The position numbers were made by a program, and so were the translations under genes. The notes beneath the pieces are model-generated. The model saw only the letters and a list, made by a program, of their open reading frames with translations. It ran no database searches and was not told the origin of the DNA. 64,000 nucleotides of DNA from Pyrenochaeta sp. MPI-SDFR-AT-0127 (Eukaryota > Ascomycota > Dothideomycetes > Pleosporales > Cucurbitariaceae): positions 124,001 through 188,000 of the forward strand of contig JAGTJM010000051.1 of assembly GCA_020747015.1 (NCBI GenBank), written 5' to 3'. Below are positions 48,427 through 59,482 of the stretch, in pieces (the stretch's first letter is position 1; each line of letters starts with the position of its first letter).

Positions 48427-49845
48427 ATGCCTTACCGATCATTCCTTTGCCGGCTCATCTTCTGCGCCATATTCTCAGTATCAGTAATCAACGTCTTTAC
48501 AAAAGCGAGCACACATTCCCTCGTCCAGCACAAGTCAAAGCCCTCGACTTCCCAGGACGACGATAGCACCTTTTGTCCTCAATCAAAGCTAGCCGATGAC
48601 GTACTAGTAGTGCTTCGCACCGGCGCTACTGAGTCACTTCAAAAGGTGCCTGTGCACTTTCGCACGACGTTACGATGCGTGCCCCACTTTACCGTCTTCT
48701 CTGACTTTGATGAAGAGATAGAAGGCCACCCGGTCCAGGATGTGCTCAGGGGCGTGAGTGAGAAGACAAAGCAAGAGCATGAAGATTTCAAACTATACCA
48801 TCATTTGCAAAAGCATGGACGAAATGGGTTAAAGACCCAGCAGGTCATCACAGGCATGTCTGGGTCATTGAAAGGTGACTATCTACAAACAGAAAAGGAG
48901 GGATGGAGGCTGGATAAGTGGAAGTTTCTCCCTATGATCGATCAGGCGCTGGAAAAGAAGCCGGATGCGAAGTGGTTTGTCTTCATTGAGGCAGACACGT
49001 ATCTTGGCTGGAACAACCTCCTCGAGTACCTCGGCAAATTTGATGACAGCAAGCCTTACTATATCGGCAAGCACCTCTACATCAACGACGTCGAGTTCGG
49101 ATACGGCGGAGCTGGATTCATCCTTTCAAACCCGGCTATGCGGAAGGTATCCCAGCAGCGATCTACGCGTATCAAGGAGTATGAAGATTTTACAAAGTCA
49201 AACTGGGTTGGCGACTGCGCTTTAGGGAAGGTATTGGAAGATGTCAAGGTCCCACTCCATCGAGCTTTCCCCCACTTCCAAGGCGACTCACCCGCCACGC
49301 TCAATCCAGCAATCCAAAAGATCGATCGTGACTTGTGGTGCTACCCCACCATCACCTACCACCACGTCTCGCCCACAGAGATTGAAGAGCTGTGGGAGTT
49401 TGAGCAGGACTGGTATAAGCGGCACGAAATCACCCTCCGCCACCGCGATGTTTTCATGGAGATGGTCCGCCCCAAGATCGACAATTCTATTCTCGAATGG
49501 GACAACATGTCCGACGAAAAAGACTACAACGCACACGACCACAGCAGCTCACCCAACGAATTCGAACGCAATGCCTGGAAATCATTCGAGCACTGTCGCG
49601 CCTTGTGCGACGACCAGGACGACTGCATACAATTCTCATTCGACGCGGGCAGCTGCGGCATATCCACTACATTCAGACTTGGGTACGCGATGCCCAAGGA
49701 GAGAATCCGCAGTGGCTGGATGCTCGACCGTGTCGACGACCACTTTAGAAGCCTAGAAGACAGATGCGGAATCAGGGATTGGTTTGCGCCACAGGAGGAG
49801 AGCAGCAGGACCGAGTTGAAGATGCGACGACGACGGAAAGTATAA
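48427..49845 (+). CDS. GT31-like (fringe-type) glycosyltransferase, type II membrane protein
   Basis: Single exon, 472 aa. A short cytosolic N-tail and a signal-anchor helix (RLIFCAIFSVSVINVF, residues 9-24) give a Golgi type II topology. The catalytic domain has LVVLRTGATES near residue 62, FIEADTYLGWNNLLEYL (about 187-203), where an E-x-D takes the metal/sugar-nucleotide DxD role seen in fringe-like enzymes, FGYGGAGFILSNPAM and SNWVGDCALGK. A C-terminal cysteine-containing section (ALCDDQDDCIQFSFDAGSCG) resembles a PAN/apple-type module, as in other fungal members of this group. Probably it adds a hexose to secretory glycoproteins. Donor and acceptor are unknown. It ends with a basic MRRRRKV. 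Confidence 0.9.
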   Translation: MPYRSFLCRLIFCAIFSVSVINVFTKASTHSLVQHKSKPSTSQDDDSTFCPQSKLADDVLVVLRTGATESLQKVPVHFRTTLRCVPHFTVFSDFDEEIEGHPVQDVLRGVSEKTKQEHEDFKLYHHLQKHGRNGLKTQQVITGMSGSLKGDYLQTEKEGWRLDKWKFLPMIDQALEKKPDAKWFVFIEADTYLGWNNLLEYLGKFDDSKPYYIGKHLYINDVEFGYGGAGFILSNPAMRKVSQQRSTRIKEYEDFTKSNWVGDCALGKVLEDVKVPLHRAFPHFQGDSPATLNPAIQKIDRDLWCYPTITYHHVSPTEIEELWEFEQDWYKRHEITLRHRDVFMEMVRPKIDNSILEWDNMSDEKDYNAHDHSSSPNEFERNAWKSFEHCRALCDDQDDCIQFSFDAGSCGISTTFRLGYAMPKERIRSGWMLDRVDDHFRSLEDRCGIRDWFAPQEESSRTELKMRRRRKV

Positions 49846-50242
49846 GACCAATGCATACACGCTGCTTCTGGTGCTGAGAAATCAGTATTTTTTGTTACAC
49901 TAGTAAGCGGCATTGGCATAGGGATTGGCGTTTAGAGTTTTGTTTTTAGAGAGATGATACCCCATAACACTCGCTCAAAAGGAATTTCCTGTATATAGCC
50001 ACCTAATGAAGAAAATATTCTCATTGATTGTACATTTCTGTGACCTTGGATCCGTGAACAATATGCGAGGTTGAAATAATCATCGAAATTCCCCAACGCC
50101 ACAGCCGCGCTTTAGACTACGCTTCGATAGCTCATTCAAGCCCAATTCGTTAGTAAGGAAAACCGTTGGAACTAATACGCCCATGGTATCTACGGGGTAT
50201 ACTCCGATGTACCTGTTGAGCACTTCTGCGGTACTAGAGTAA
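49846..50242. other. Short convergent 3' region
   Basis: 397 bp between convergent stop codons of the GT31 gene and the single-pass membrane protein gene. No feature seen. Confidence 0.6.
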
Positions 50243-51079
50243 TCATGACTTCCAGGCCATGTCCATACTGCCAAAGTTGGAGTCCTTACTTGCACCGCCC
50301 TCCCCATCGCCCATACCAACTTGGACCAACCCCTTTTCCGTGGCTTGGACATGTGTATGTTCAGGTTCCTCTTCATCTTCTTCGATTTCTTCAGCCCCAA
50401 CCCCTTCATCATCATCGTCTTGCCACCCCTGCTCGGAATCTGAATAACCATCCTCGTCATCCATAGAATAACCCTGCTGCTGCTGCTGCTCCTCTTCCAT
50501 AAGTAACATATCCACCTCTCCATCCGCCTTTCCCCGCCCATTCCCCCCCGGCTCCCTCGAATCCTCAAACCACTTTGACGCCCTAGCGACCGAGTCGTCC
50601 TGGCCCGGGTCAAACATGTGCAGATCCCAATCCGCGGCATGAGCACTGGACGCGGGGTTGCTCGTGTCCAGCATGCGCTGGAGCATTTCCTTTTCTTCCT
50701 GCGTCATGTGGCTGAGGTTTGCTTCTGCATATTCGGCATCCCCCACGGCGGCTCCGGGTCTGCCGATTACAGAGCCGCCGCCCACGTATGCGCCGCTGCT
50801 GGTGGAGCCATAGCCGTAGCGCCCGGTGCGGCGCAGACAGCCGCGAGTCTGGCAGAGCCACTCGTTGACGGCGGAGACCAAGATGACGGAGATGATGAGG
50901 AGGATGCCCACGCGCGCGACTGTTCGGCGGCGCCGGGAGCGCGGGGCCGTGGGTGTGATGGAGAGGATGTTGCGAGTGAAAGGGGTTTTGACGCGTTGGA
51001 GAGGCGAAGTGGCAGTTGCAGGTATGTATTTCTCTCTACTAGAGGATGAGGAGGAGGATGGAGACGAGGAGGAAGACAT
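50243..51079 (-). CDS. Acidic single-pass membrane protein of unknown function
   Basis: Single exon, 278 aa from ATG 51079 (MSSSSSPSSSSS). The frame stays open to 51235 with two earlier in-frame ATGs (MLHFRVSSS and MLPSAKAS), so a longer N-terminus is possible. A basic patch (SRRRRTVAR) precedes one clear membrane helix (VGILLIISVILVSAVN, about residues 58-73), followed by WLCQTRGCL. The C-terminal two thirds is highly acidic and disordered, with a Gln run, repeated Asp/Glu stretches and an NLSHMTQEEKEML helix. The basic-inside rule suggests the acidic domain is lumenal or extracellular. No family recognised. Confidence 0.75.
   Translation of the reverse strand: MSSSSSPSSSSSSSREKYIPATATSPLQRVKTPFTRNILSITPTAPRSRRRRTVARVGILLIISVILVSAVNEWLCQTRGCLRRTGRYGYGSTSSGAYVGGGSVIGRPGAAVGDAEYAEANLSHMTQEEKEMLQRMLDTSNPASSAHAADWDLHMFDPGQDDSVARASKWFEDSREPGGNGRGKADGEVDMLLMEEEQQQQQGYSMDDEDGYSDSEQGWQDDDDEGVGAEEIEEDEEEPEHTHVQATEKGLVQVGMGDGEGGASKDSNFGSMDMAWKS
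50472..50492 (-). repeat. (CAG)n run encoding poly-Gln
   Basis: Five or more CTG triplets on the plus strand (CAG on the coding strand) encode the EEEQQQQQ stretch of the acidic membrane protein. Confidence 0.7.
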
Positions 51080-51661
51080 GTTGAGAGCAGTGAGGATGAC
51101 CTCGTCGATGAGGATGGGAGAAGAGGAGGAGACGCGGAAGTGGAGCATGAAGGGAGAGTAACAAAGAAAGACTGGTGCTACCTCGACGACCTGATTCGAA
51201 GTCGTGGTCGTACTTGCCTTTGCAGAGGGGAGCACCCCACGGAAAGCAAGGGATGGGTACGGGTTGTACGCGTTCGCGTCTCATTCCTAGATTTGCACGT
51301 CAAGACGCAAGGAATGCAACACATGCACACTCAGGACATGAACAGCAGTCGAGATTATCCGTACAATTACACTTCCACGTCGCGCTAGTCGCCCAGAATT
51401 ACATAGAAAAAGGCCATAGTAGGAGACCTGGCTTTCTAGATCCGTCGTAAATGTCATCATCAGTGTGCTAGAGATTAAAGAAATTGAGAGTTGATGGGTA
51501 TGGTTTCGTATCCAGATCACATGTGTTGCTGCACGTGATGTCCTCCTGCCTCCCCCCTGTCCCAGTCGTGGGCCAATGTGTGAATTAAAGGCATATGTTA
51601 TATTGGAAGAAAAGGGTCCATGTTTCTGTTCGAAGAGAAGAGTTATTCGTGGGCCGTAGGA
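51080..51661. other. Intergenic region
   Basis: 582 bp between two minus-strand genes, holding the promoter of the membrane protein gene and the 3' end of the Boi-like gene. No gene seen apart from the possible N-terminal extension up to 51235. Confidence 0.55.
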
Positions 51662-54600
51662 TCAAGTGGCAACGGCGGTTGCCGTACTGTCATGCTTGTG
51701 CTCCGTATGCGAGGTGTTCGAGTCGCTGTTTTCAGCGTAGGCGAGTAAGGCTTTTGCGTCATGGAGGTCCGAGATTCCAAGACCCTTTTCATCTTCCTCA
51801 TGGATGACGCTGTCTTGGATGCTTTCCTTCGAGTAATCGCTCTTCTTCTCGTTATCACCGGACCCAGTTTCGGTATCGTCATCATCCATAAGGTTTGGTG
51901 GACGTTGACGCATTGCACGAGCTTTCTCGAGCGAGATGGTCTTTTGTTGGTATGTAGTTGTGAATGGGAGCGCCTCGTCGCGGTCAATGGTGGCTTTCAT
52001 CAACGCAGCCATCCATAATCTTCCGACGGCCAAACTGTCAACCGCAAAGTAATGCACAATGGGCTTGGTGAATTGAACGCCCTTTTGCAATCCAGCACGG
52101 GGTGGAACGAGTTTGAAGATGAACATGCCTGACATGTCTTCTTCCATGCCGGGAGTAACGTTGGCACTGTCGGAAGACGCAGTGGTTTGAATTGTGGCAT
52201 TTTGAGGCGATGAAGGTGATGATGCAGCCCGAGTAATCGTTGCATGGAGCCCAGTCATCCTTTCATTGTTGGCCGGGAGCACGCGATGCGACGAGATGTC
52301 GATGAGCCCTTTCTCTTCTGTATCATTCTCGGTATAGTAGTACGCAAGACGGCGGCCGCGTAGGACAAACAAGCGGGTCTTCCATGTGGTCATGAGGCTC
52401 GACGACTTCTTCTTCATCCAGCCGCTGTAGTCGCAGTTTGCCATGGCTTCTTGAGGTGTGATCTGCTGGCGGCCCTTGAGATATGCGCTCGTTCCATGCT
52501 TCTTACTCTTCTTCCGCCCGGTATCTTTGGTTGCGGTAGAGGTGTCGGTAAGTCGCTTCATTGCATCTGGCTTGTCGAGGTCAAAGCTCTTCGATATCGA
52601 CGTCCCAGAGGGCGTGCTAGAGCCAGTCCTCGTCGGCGAGTGCATTGGGGAATCTTTGCTTGATGGCGACACGGTCAGTTCTGCAGCGCTAACGTTCGCC
52701 TTTTCCCCGCCCGTGATGGCATCTGATATTGCTCGAAGCCCTCGAGGCTGGGACTTCTTGCTGAAAAAGGAGCGGGAGTGTGTTGGAGCGGCTGGTGAAG
52801 GTGACGCACGGCCTGTGCTCGATGTCTCACTCCCGGGGATGGCGGGTGAATTTGCAATGGCATCGATGCTGTGTGAGTCGTAGCTGAGCTTGGTGACGGT
52901 CGGATTCATGTCGGTGGTGGGCTGTAGAGGTCGCACGAAATCGAATGTGCTTGAGGTTCGGTCGCTCTTGATGCTGGTACCGTAATATTGTTTTGCAGCC
53001 GCAGATATGGGTGCGGCGGACCCAACAACCGAATCAGCGCTGCCGATCCTGCTGTGGCGCCGGCTGTACGAGGCGCGTCGTCCAGCCTCTGTGCTGTAAC
53101 TGGCATTTCGAGAGTGCGCGGGGCTTTCCTTCTTGCGGAGGACGTTCCTGTTCCTACGGTTGTCAACTTCGCCGCCAGAAAAGTAGCCCCGATCAAGGTC
53201 GGCTGTGCTACTCAAGCTGCCTTCTCTGGTGTCGAACGCAGTCCCGTTTGTGCTTGAGGCGTGTGCATGGTGCGAAGAAGAGGGCCGCTTCAGTTCTTGT
53301 GGGGATTTTAGGTTGCTGCCCATGGTCCAGTTGCGGTCGAACGAGGGGGTCTTCTTGTGTGCGGTGGTGGTGGATCCAGGTGGCGGAGGAGGCTTCATGG
53401 ATCCGGGTGCGGTCGGGGTTGGCGGTCCTTGGTTGTAGTCTATGGACGAGTGTCGTCTGTTGTGATTCATACTGCGGACCGAGGCGGCAGAGGGGCGGAC
53501 AGGCGATCCAAGAGGAGGGGAGGCCGGCGTGTGCTGTATCAGCGGCGATGTTGCTTCAAAGGAGGACATGGTAGTGCGGCCGGCAGAGGAGGCTGCACGT
53601 GGGATTTGCTGGCGACCAGAAGTGCCTCGTGATCCCATACTCTCGCGCAGGGTGGGTATTCGGGGGAGGACCGCGCCAGTGGACGCAGCTCGGGTCCGTC
53701 CCGTGTCGGCTGGGTAGTCATCCTGTGCCTCGAGGGCAGGATGGGGCTGCACGACTCTGGCGGCCTCCTTTGCGTTCTTGACCTCGGACTGCAGGGCGTT
53801 GATCTTCATCCACGTGCGCAGGCGCGGTCCCATGGGGCCCAGGTCGAACTCCTGCATGAAGATGAAATTGCGGTCCACGCCCAGGAGGGCCTCGCCATCA
53901 ATGTCCTGGTCGCGGAACACGTCGCAGTGCTTCTTCTCCACGCCCACGTCCTCGAGATACTCTGCCACGCGCGCAGGCGACCATGTCTTGACCTCCTCTT
54001 CGGTGTGCCAGTTCTGCTCCTCCTCTTCCGTCTCCTGTCCCGTGATGTACGACAAGCGGTGGTGGCTGCTGTACTCGCTGCCAGAGTCGTTTGCTCGTAG
54101 ATCCTTGCCCGCCACGCTGTGTCTCGGAGTGCTCATGTCGGTGATGTGCTCGTCAATGACGCTCAGCGTCTCGTGCATGACGGGACTCCCAATCGTCTCG
54201 TCCTCCTGGGGCGCCTCCCCGCTCAGCGTCATGCTGATGCTCCGTGGGCCGGCTTGCAGCGAGGTTCTGCGGGTCAGGTCTGTGCCCGTTGCGGGCGTGA
54301 TGATGTTCAAGGGCTCGGTCGGGGTCGACTTGAGTGGCGCAAGCGTGCTGGCGGCGGGCAGTGGCTGGGGCGTGGACGGGGCAGGCATGTCGGTGCTGGG
54401 TGCAGCAGTTGGCGGTGTTTCGAGCCGTGTCGATGCCTGGGAGGGGTTGCGGGAAAGCATCGTGGGAATCGGGGTGGGTTTCGGGGCGGGTCGCGTGTAG
54501 ACTAAGAGTGGGTCAGATAGATTGCTCACAAGCGCCAGTCTCGCCGTCGACGTCTGTTGGAGCGGGGAGAGAGCCAGTGTCTCTGTCCCTGCGGCCGTAC

Positions 54601-54882
54601 GTACCCTCAGGAAACAAGCCATTCTCCCCGGTCTCGGTGTTTTTACCCAGAAACCAGCCGTCGCCAAAGTCATCGTCGCGCTCGATGAGCTCAATGCGGT
54701 CCCCGCGTCTCAGACTCAGCTCGTCAGGACTCCGGGCCAGGAACTCGTCTGCAGCGGCAGGTCAGCAGGAACTTCACGGCGCCGTGCAGGGCATTGGGGC
54801 GCTGGAGGCGAGGGGCAGACGTACGGACGACGACGAGGGTGTCGCCGGGCCGGCAGCTCTCGGTATGGGAGCGTTGCGCCAT
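51662..54882 (-). CDS. Boi1/Boi2/Pob1-like polarity scaffold: SH3-SAM-PH
   Basis: Three exons on minus: 54825-54882, 54605-54748 and 51662-54501 (1013 aa), with introns of 76 and 103 bp. Exon 3 is open through the second intron, so a start inside it would look plausible but lose the SH3 domain. The N-terminal SH3 domain is split over all three exons, from TLVVVHEFLARSPDELSLRRGD through DGWFLGKNTETGENGLFPE to VYTR (about residues 15-71). A SAM domain covers about 237-303 (VKTWSPARVAEYLEDVGV, FRDQDIDGEALL, FDLGPMGPRLRTWM). The middle is Ser/Pro-rich with PPPPPG. A PH domain covers about 752-900 (CDYSGWMKKKSS, WKTRLFVLRGRRLAYY, then LWMAALMKAT). Domain order matches yeast Boi1/2 and S. pombe Pob1, which link Cdc42, formins and the exocyst at growth sites. 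Hyphal tip or septum location is expected. Confidence 0.95.
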
Positions 54883-55846
54883 CCTGGCTAATTGCCGAAT
54901 GGAGGGCTCACGGGGCGGGGGGCAGATGGGCAGCGCAAGAGCGGCGGGAGCATGCAGAGGGCGTCGGTCACCGCGGTCAGTGTTGGTGGTTCATCTCGTC
55001 ATGTTCGTTGGGGTGCGAGGTTCGCGCTATCGATGGGGGAGTGGCGGGCGCAAAAGAAGTGCGTCCTGACTCGGAGCGTCACGCTTTTTTGGGGGATACT
55101 CCCGCTGCCACGGCGGGGATCAGAGAGGCCTGGCGAGGGAGCGGTCAGGTCGAGGCGCGACGTCTGCTGCTTGTAGCGTCTGGTGGTGCGGCTGCCGTTG
55201 TCGTGGCTCCTATTATTAGGTGGTGCGAGAACAGGATCGAGAACGCAACACGGCTAGCTTGATTATGTATGCATTCGTGGATCCATGAGCGAACAATCAA
55301 TCCATCGGCGTCTTGTTGTCATGTGAATCTACGTGGGGACCATTGACAGGCCTGGCTACCGCCTCGACCATGGCAGCACGACTGAACAGCCCGTCTGGGA
55401 GCGGTTGAGTCGCCGTCTGGCTTTTTTTTTCCTCTTCCTCCTCCTCTGCAACAAAGAAACTCACCGCATCGGCCGCCCAACAGAAGCGCTTGTCAGTGCC
55501 CGCCACGACAGCAAACAAGCGCTTAAGCTTCCGCCCCTGCCCCGCTAGCGCCAGCCGCGAGATCTCGTCGCGACATGGCACACACGACTCTTCACCTTTC
55601 ACCGCGCCCCAGGCCGAGCGTTTCCTCCCCAGCCCGTCCAGCACCCGTTGAGACGGACACTGTTGTCGTGTGCTCCTGCTACGCCTGGGCCGTTGACGCC
55701 GCCCGTCCAGTTGCCCACACGACATGAATCCCCCCCGCACCCACTGCCATCCCGGGATCCTGGCCGAAGGCGACCAACGCGCCCGACCTCTGCAGCATAT
55801 ACACACCTCGCTGGTAGCCCTCCTCTGACCTTGGATCGTGTGCGAA
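54883..55846. other. GC-richer divergent promoter region
   Basis: 964 bp between the divergently transcribed Boi-like and SP-RING genes. Long frames here (54522-55262, 55297-55899, 55648-56361) are shadows in GC-rich DNA without support. A pyrimidine-rich patch lies near 55421-55450. Confidence 0.55.
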
Positions 55847-58800
55847 ATGCCAGCCGAGGCCCGGCCCCTGGCAAACAATGCCACGGCGCAAACCCTCAAC
55901 TACGCCCTCGGCAATCTGGGCGGGAGGAAGAAGAGCTGGATGACGGAGGCTTCCAACATCCCGCCTGCTGCTGGCTTGATCACAACCCCCTTGTCGGCTC
56001 CTATCCGGCGTCCCAAAGGGCCTCCAAAGCGACCACCGCCCGTGCCGCACTCGTCTACCCAGCCGCCGCAGACCCATCAACTCGCACTCCAGACCACCGA
56101 GCCCCAGACCGAGAGACAACCTCCGTCCAATTCGACATCGCCACAGCTGGCCAACATCCTAACACGACAAGACCGCACAAGCCATGGCGTGTCCGCTGTC
56201 ACTGTGTTTCCATCGCCCAGTCCAAGCGAGGAGAGCATTGCTCCCCCTCCACCAGCTGCAAATGTGGACGTGCCTGGCTCGAATACTGTGCACGCGAACC
56301 ATGCGTCGGACATGTCCTTGGAGGCAATCTTGATGGACCCATTGCGTGGCACTGGTCCTAGTTCGGGTGTTCCGGCGCAAGTGCACACGCAACATATGGA
56401 CAAGCGGAGACGCCTGGAAGATGGGCAGGAGCGACCAGCAAACTCGGCAACCACAACAGGCCAACCGCAGCCGCAGCCTCAGCAGCCTCAGGGCCCTCAG
56501 CAGCCTCAGGGCCCTCAGCAGAGCCCATTGCTACAACACCCATCAAACGGGCCGACGCCATTACCGCAATCGCCCTTGGGCGTGCAGCCTCGAGAGGCAC
56601 GGGTCGAAAGGATGCCGCCTCAGGGTCAACTTCCTTTTGGCCCTGCTCGCACTTTGTCTCGTGGGACCACTCAGCACCCATTTGCTGTACCTGCAGAGGC
56701 AGGCCATGTTCAAACGCAGCAGCCCATGCCATCGCCTAGCAGTTGCTATACTTTGCAAAATTGTATGCACATCCTGAACAGCTTCCAGGCGTCCTACAGG
56801 CCCTCTTCAGCCCATGTTCACGATGCTAGTCGGCTGACCGTGCTGAAGGGCGCAGTAGAAAGACAAGACTGGCCTTATCTCACCATGCATCAGTACTTTT
56901 GCATGTTTTCTCTCGACCCTTTTGCGGTTCCAGCAGGTCTGCACTCCCAGCCTAGCTTGCGTAGCGCCCTCGGAATAATGCATGATGTGCTCGGCTCGAA
57001 CGAAGCCTTGTCACCGACTTTCCTCCACTTTTTTGCAAACTTTCCTTATCCTCTCGAAGAAATTGCATCAAAGTGGCCATCTCAGTTCCAGCAACAAGCA
57101 CAGCTCTTCTTGTTCTTTATAACGCAGTCACCAAATTATCATAGTCTGAGACAAAGATGTGGGGCACGGAAGTGTCCGCCACTCGCCAGAGAACTTGCCA
57201 TTCACCTCTGGATTGCTTCCACGACGTTCCAACGTCTTCTGTTCACCGCAATACTGCGAGACATATGGCGAGAGTTGCAAAACAATCGACTGCAGCCTCG
57301 ATTCGAGGCTCAAGCACTTGACCTGTTTTCGCGGAATCAGGCTGACTATCACCAGCGGCAAGCACTAGCAGCTAATACACAGCCCCCAGACTCACAACAC
57401 GCTCAGCAAGAGAGTGCTCGCGAGTGGGACCTGTGGGGTGTTCGGCTAAGACAATTGGGGGCGTCGTTCGAAAATGCAGTTCGAAGCCAGGGCTCATCAT
57501 TGGTGAATCAGAATACGCAAACTTTGCAGCAGGAGCCACAACATCACCAAACACAAATCCGTACGGCCGTTGTTGCGGTGCCCGCCGAGATGGCACCACA
57601 CAATGCTCACCCGGCGGCCACTCACCCGGCGCATGCCACATTCCAGCAACAACGCGGACGAGGGCGTCCTCGTACACAGTCTACCCAAGTTCCTCGTGTT
57701 ATATCATCCCAATTAGCAAGCCAACAGAGCAGACCTTCTGTACAGCGGCCCCTACCGCGATCTTCGTCAAGATTTCTTCCAGCTCCGAGGTGGGTACAAC
57801 CGCAACAACGACAGCCCAACCCTTCACGATTCAGTCTGCACCAAGCGCATCTCCGGAGTCCCGTTCTGCGAGCCCAATCCACCACGTCGCCATTGTACCA
57901 CTCTGTCAAAAGTTATGTCAGAAGCCCTGCCAGGTTGGCCACGGCAGGTCAAGGAATCGAGAGATGGACTTTTACCTTGACGCAAGACACAATGCAAACA
58001 ATACCCAAGCTCATGCCTAGTGCGCCTGGCGCGCCCGATTGCAGAGCCATCAACGACAAGAGCCAGACTGTTCGGTTACGCTGCGTCAAATGGACATCTG
58101 CTGAACTACCGACAGAGCACGCCTGGGCGGTTGCCGATACCACATGGATTCCGTATTCATACTTTACGTTCAATGGTGTTTCTCTGGAACAGCGAAAAAA
58201 GGTTCATCATGGCAAGGATCTACCAATTGACATCACGGGACTAGTCCGAGAGGGCGAGAACATACTGGATGCTACTGTCATCACACAGTCAGACGATACA
58301 TCTTACCTCAACTATGTTGTGGCCATTGAGCTCCTGGGCGTTCAGTCTCATATGTCTATCAAGCAAGATTGCCTTGACAAAACCCGCGTCTCAGCAGCAG
58401 AAGTCTTGCAAGGTATAAAGACTAAGCTTTCGGCAACAAGCGATGATGATGAGATTGCTATTGTCGAAAGCAGCCTTACAATCGGCCTCTTTGACCCTTT
58501 CAGCGCCTCCAAGATATGTGATATCCCAGTCCGTGGCAAGGCTTGTCTGCACAACGACTGCTTCGATCTCGAAACCTTTCTTCACACACGACGGCGGAAG
58601 GGTGACACATCTGTGTCTGACCAATGGCGTTGTCCTCTCTGCAATGCTGATGCTCGCCCACAGCAGCTTCTCGTCGATGGTTTCCTCGAGGAGGTTCGCA
58701 AAACGCTCGAGGCGCAAGGCCTGCTGGAAACACGAGCAATAATCGTCCAGCAAGATGGATCGTGGACCCCCAAAGCGGAAGTTCGCGATCCTAATGGTGT

Positions 58801-58894
58801 CTCGGACCGCGAAGCATCTGACGAGCCCCCCACGCCGACCAGGACGCAATTCGCCATACCAGAACACGTCGAGGTTATCGATTTGAGTGATTAA
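55847..58894 (+). CDS. SP-RING (MIZ-type) zinc-finger protein, probable SUMO-pathway factor
   Basis: Single exon, 1015 aa. The frame opens at 55838 but the first ATG is 55847 (MPAEARPLANN). The N-terminal 300 residues are Pro/Gln-rich and disordered. A helical region follows (about 300-480). An RGRGRPR AT-hook-like motif lies near residue 605. The MIZ/SP-RING finger is at about 880-945: GLFDPFSASKICDIPVRGKACLHNDCFDLETFL, then WRCPLCNADARPQQLLVDGF. That is the Cys-His-Cys-Cys pattern of Siz/PIAS and Zmiz-type E3 SUMO ligases. The protein ends EVIDLSD, a textbook hydrophobic-acidic SUMO-interacting motif. No SAP or PINIT domain is obvious, so it resembles the Zmiz-like rather than the Siz group. 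Nuclear SUMO ligation or transcriptional co-regulation is inferred. Confidence 0.9.
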   Translation: MPAEARPLANNATAQTLNYALGNLGGRKKSWMTEASNIPPAAGLITTPLSAPIRRPKGPPKRPPPVPHSSTQPPQTHQLALQTTEPQTERQPPSNSTSPQLANILTRQDRTSHGVSAVTVFPSPSPSEESIAPPPPAANVDVPGSNTVHANHASDMSLEAILMDPLRGTGPSSGVPAQVHTQHMDKRRRLEDGQERPANSATTTGQPQPQPQQPQGPQQPQGPQQSPLLQHPSNGPTPLPQSPLGVQPREARVERMPPQGQLPFGPARTLSRGTTQHPFAVPAEAGHVQTQQPMPSPSSCYTLQNCMHILNSFQASYRPSSAHVHDASRLTVLKGAVERQDWPYLTMHQYFCMFSLDPFAVPAGLHSQPSLRSALGIMHDVLGSNEALSPTFLHFFANFPYPLEEIASKWPSQFQQQAQLFLFFITQSPNYHSLRQRCGARKCPPLARELAIHLWIASTTFQRLLFTAILRDIWRELQNNRLQPRFEAQALDLFSRNQADYHQRQALAANTQPPDSQHAQQESAREWDLWGVRLRQLGASFENAVRSQGSSLVNQNTQTLQQEPQHHQTQIRTAVVAVPAEMAPHNAHPAATHPAHATFQQQRGRGRPRTQSTQVPRVISSQLASQQSRPSVQRPLPRSSSRFLPAPRWVQPQQRQPNPSRFSLHQAHLRSPVLRAQSTTSPLYHSVKSYVRSPARLATAGQGIERWTFTLTQDTMQTIPKLMPSAPGAPDCRAINDKSQTVRLRCVKWTSAELPTEHAWAVADTTWIPYSYFTFNGVSLEQRKKVHHGKDLPIDITGLVREGENILDATVITQSDDTSYLNYVVAIELLGVQSHMSIKQDCLDKTRVSAAEVLQGIKTKLSATSDDDEIAIVESSLTIGLFDPFSASKICDIPVRGKACLHNDCFDLETFLHTRRRKGDTSVSDQWRCPLCNADARPQQLLVDGFLEEVRKTLEAQGLLETRAIIVQQDGSWTPKAEVRDPNGVSDREASDEPPTPTRTQFAIPEHVEVIDLSD
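56477..56520 (+). repeat. 18-bp in-frame tandem repeat, about 2.4 copies
   Basis: The unit CCTCAGCAGCCTCAGGGC is repeated exactly at 56477-56494 and 56495-56512, with a partial third copy. It encodes PQQPQG repeats in the disordered N-terminal part of the SP-RING protein. Confidence 0.85.
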
Positions 58895-59482
58895 CTCAGC
58901 TAGTCACTAACATTCTCCCTTTACCGCAATGATTGCGGGATCATTCACACGTACAATTTTAGTATCTTGAAAAAGCCAAGCGTTCAAGCATGGACATTGC
59001 GAGGAGTTTTGAAGTTATACCCCGGGTCTTTTCTTTTCTTTTCAATACATGGGCATGTATAGGCCATTTCCACAAGCCAACGGCTCACTAGGGACCACTT
59101 TATGTATAACGATAGCTATGACGGTGGTGCCGCGCGGACTAGGATACCCACACATATTCTGTATAGGGCTGCATTATGAGATGCGTTGTCAATGAATAAC
59201 CACATATATTTTCTGACTCCAAACCATCACATTTGATCATGCGATTACAAAGCTGTATGCAAGCTTTCTTTGCAGTGTGTGTAGTATGCACACTTTATAC
59301 TGATCTACTGTTGATCTATTGTGCCATCTTAGCCACTACAGAATGAGGATTCATGCATGTAAGCATCATTTCGTGTTCCAGTTGCCTCTCATGTCCTCAA
59401 CTAAGTGTTGCGGCTCTACTTGCATGTGCTGGTGAGCATCCCTCGTTCCTCAGCAAAGTATCTATTGATCCCATCACACCAT
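58895..59482. other. Convergent 3' intergenic region
   Basis: 588 bp between the convergent SP-RING and first SprT-like genes. AT-rich, no gene seen. Confidence 0.6.

Noticed and set aside
50243..51235. Start of the acidic membrane protein at 51235 or 51145
   Set aside because: These upstream ATGs are in frame but the added residues are promoter-like in composition. ATG 51079 was preferred, without certainty.
54502..54694. Exon 3 frame of the Boi-like gene extending to 54694 as if it started there
   Set aside because: The extension lies mostly inside a 103-bp intron. Using upstream exons from ATG 54882 restores a complete SH3 domain.
54522..55262. 246-codon plus-strand ORF opposite the Boi-like gene's first exons
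   Set aside because: It is antisense to well-supported SH3 exons in GC-rich DNA where long spurious frames are expected.
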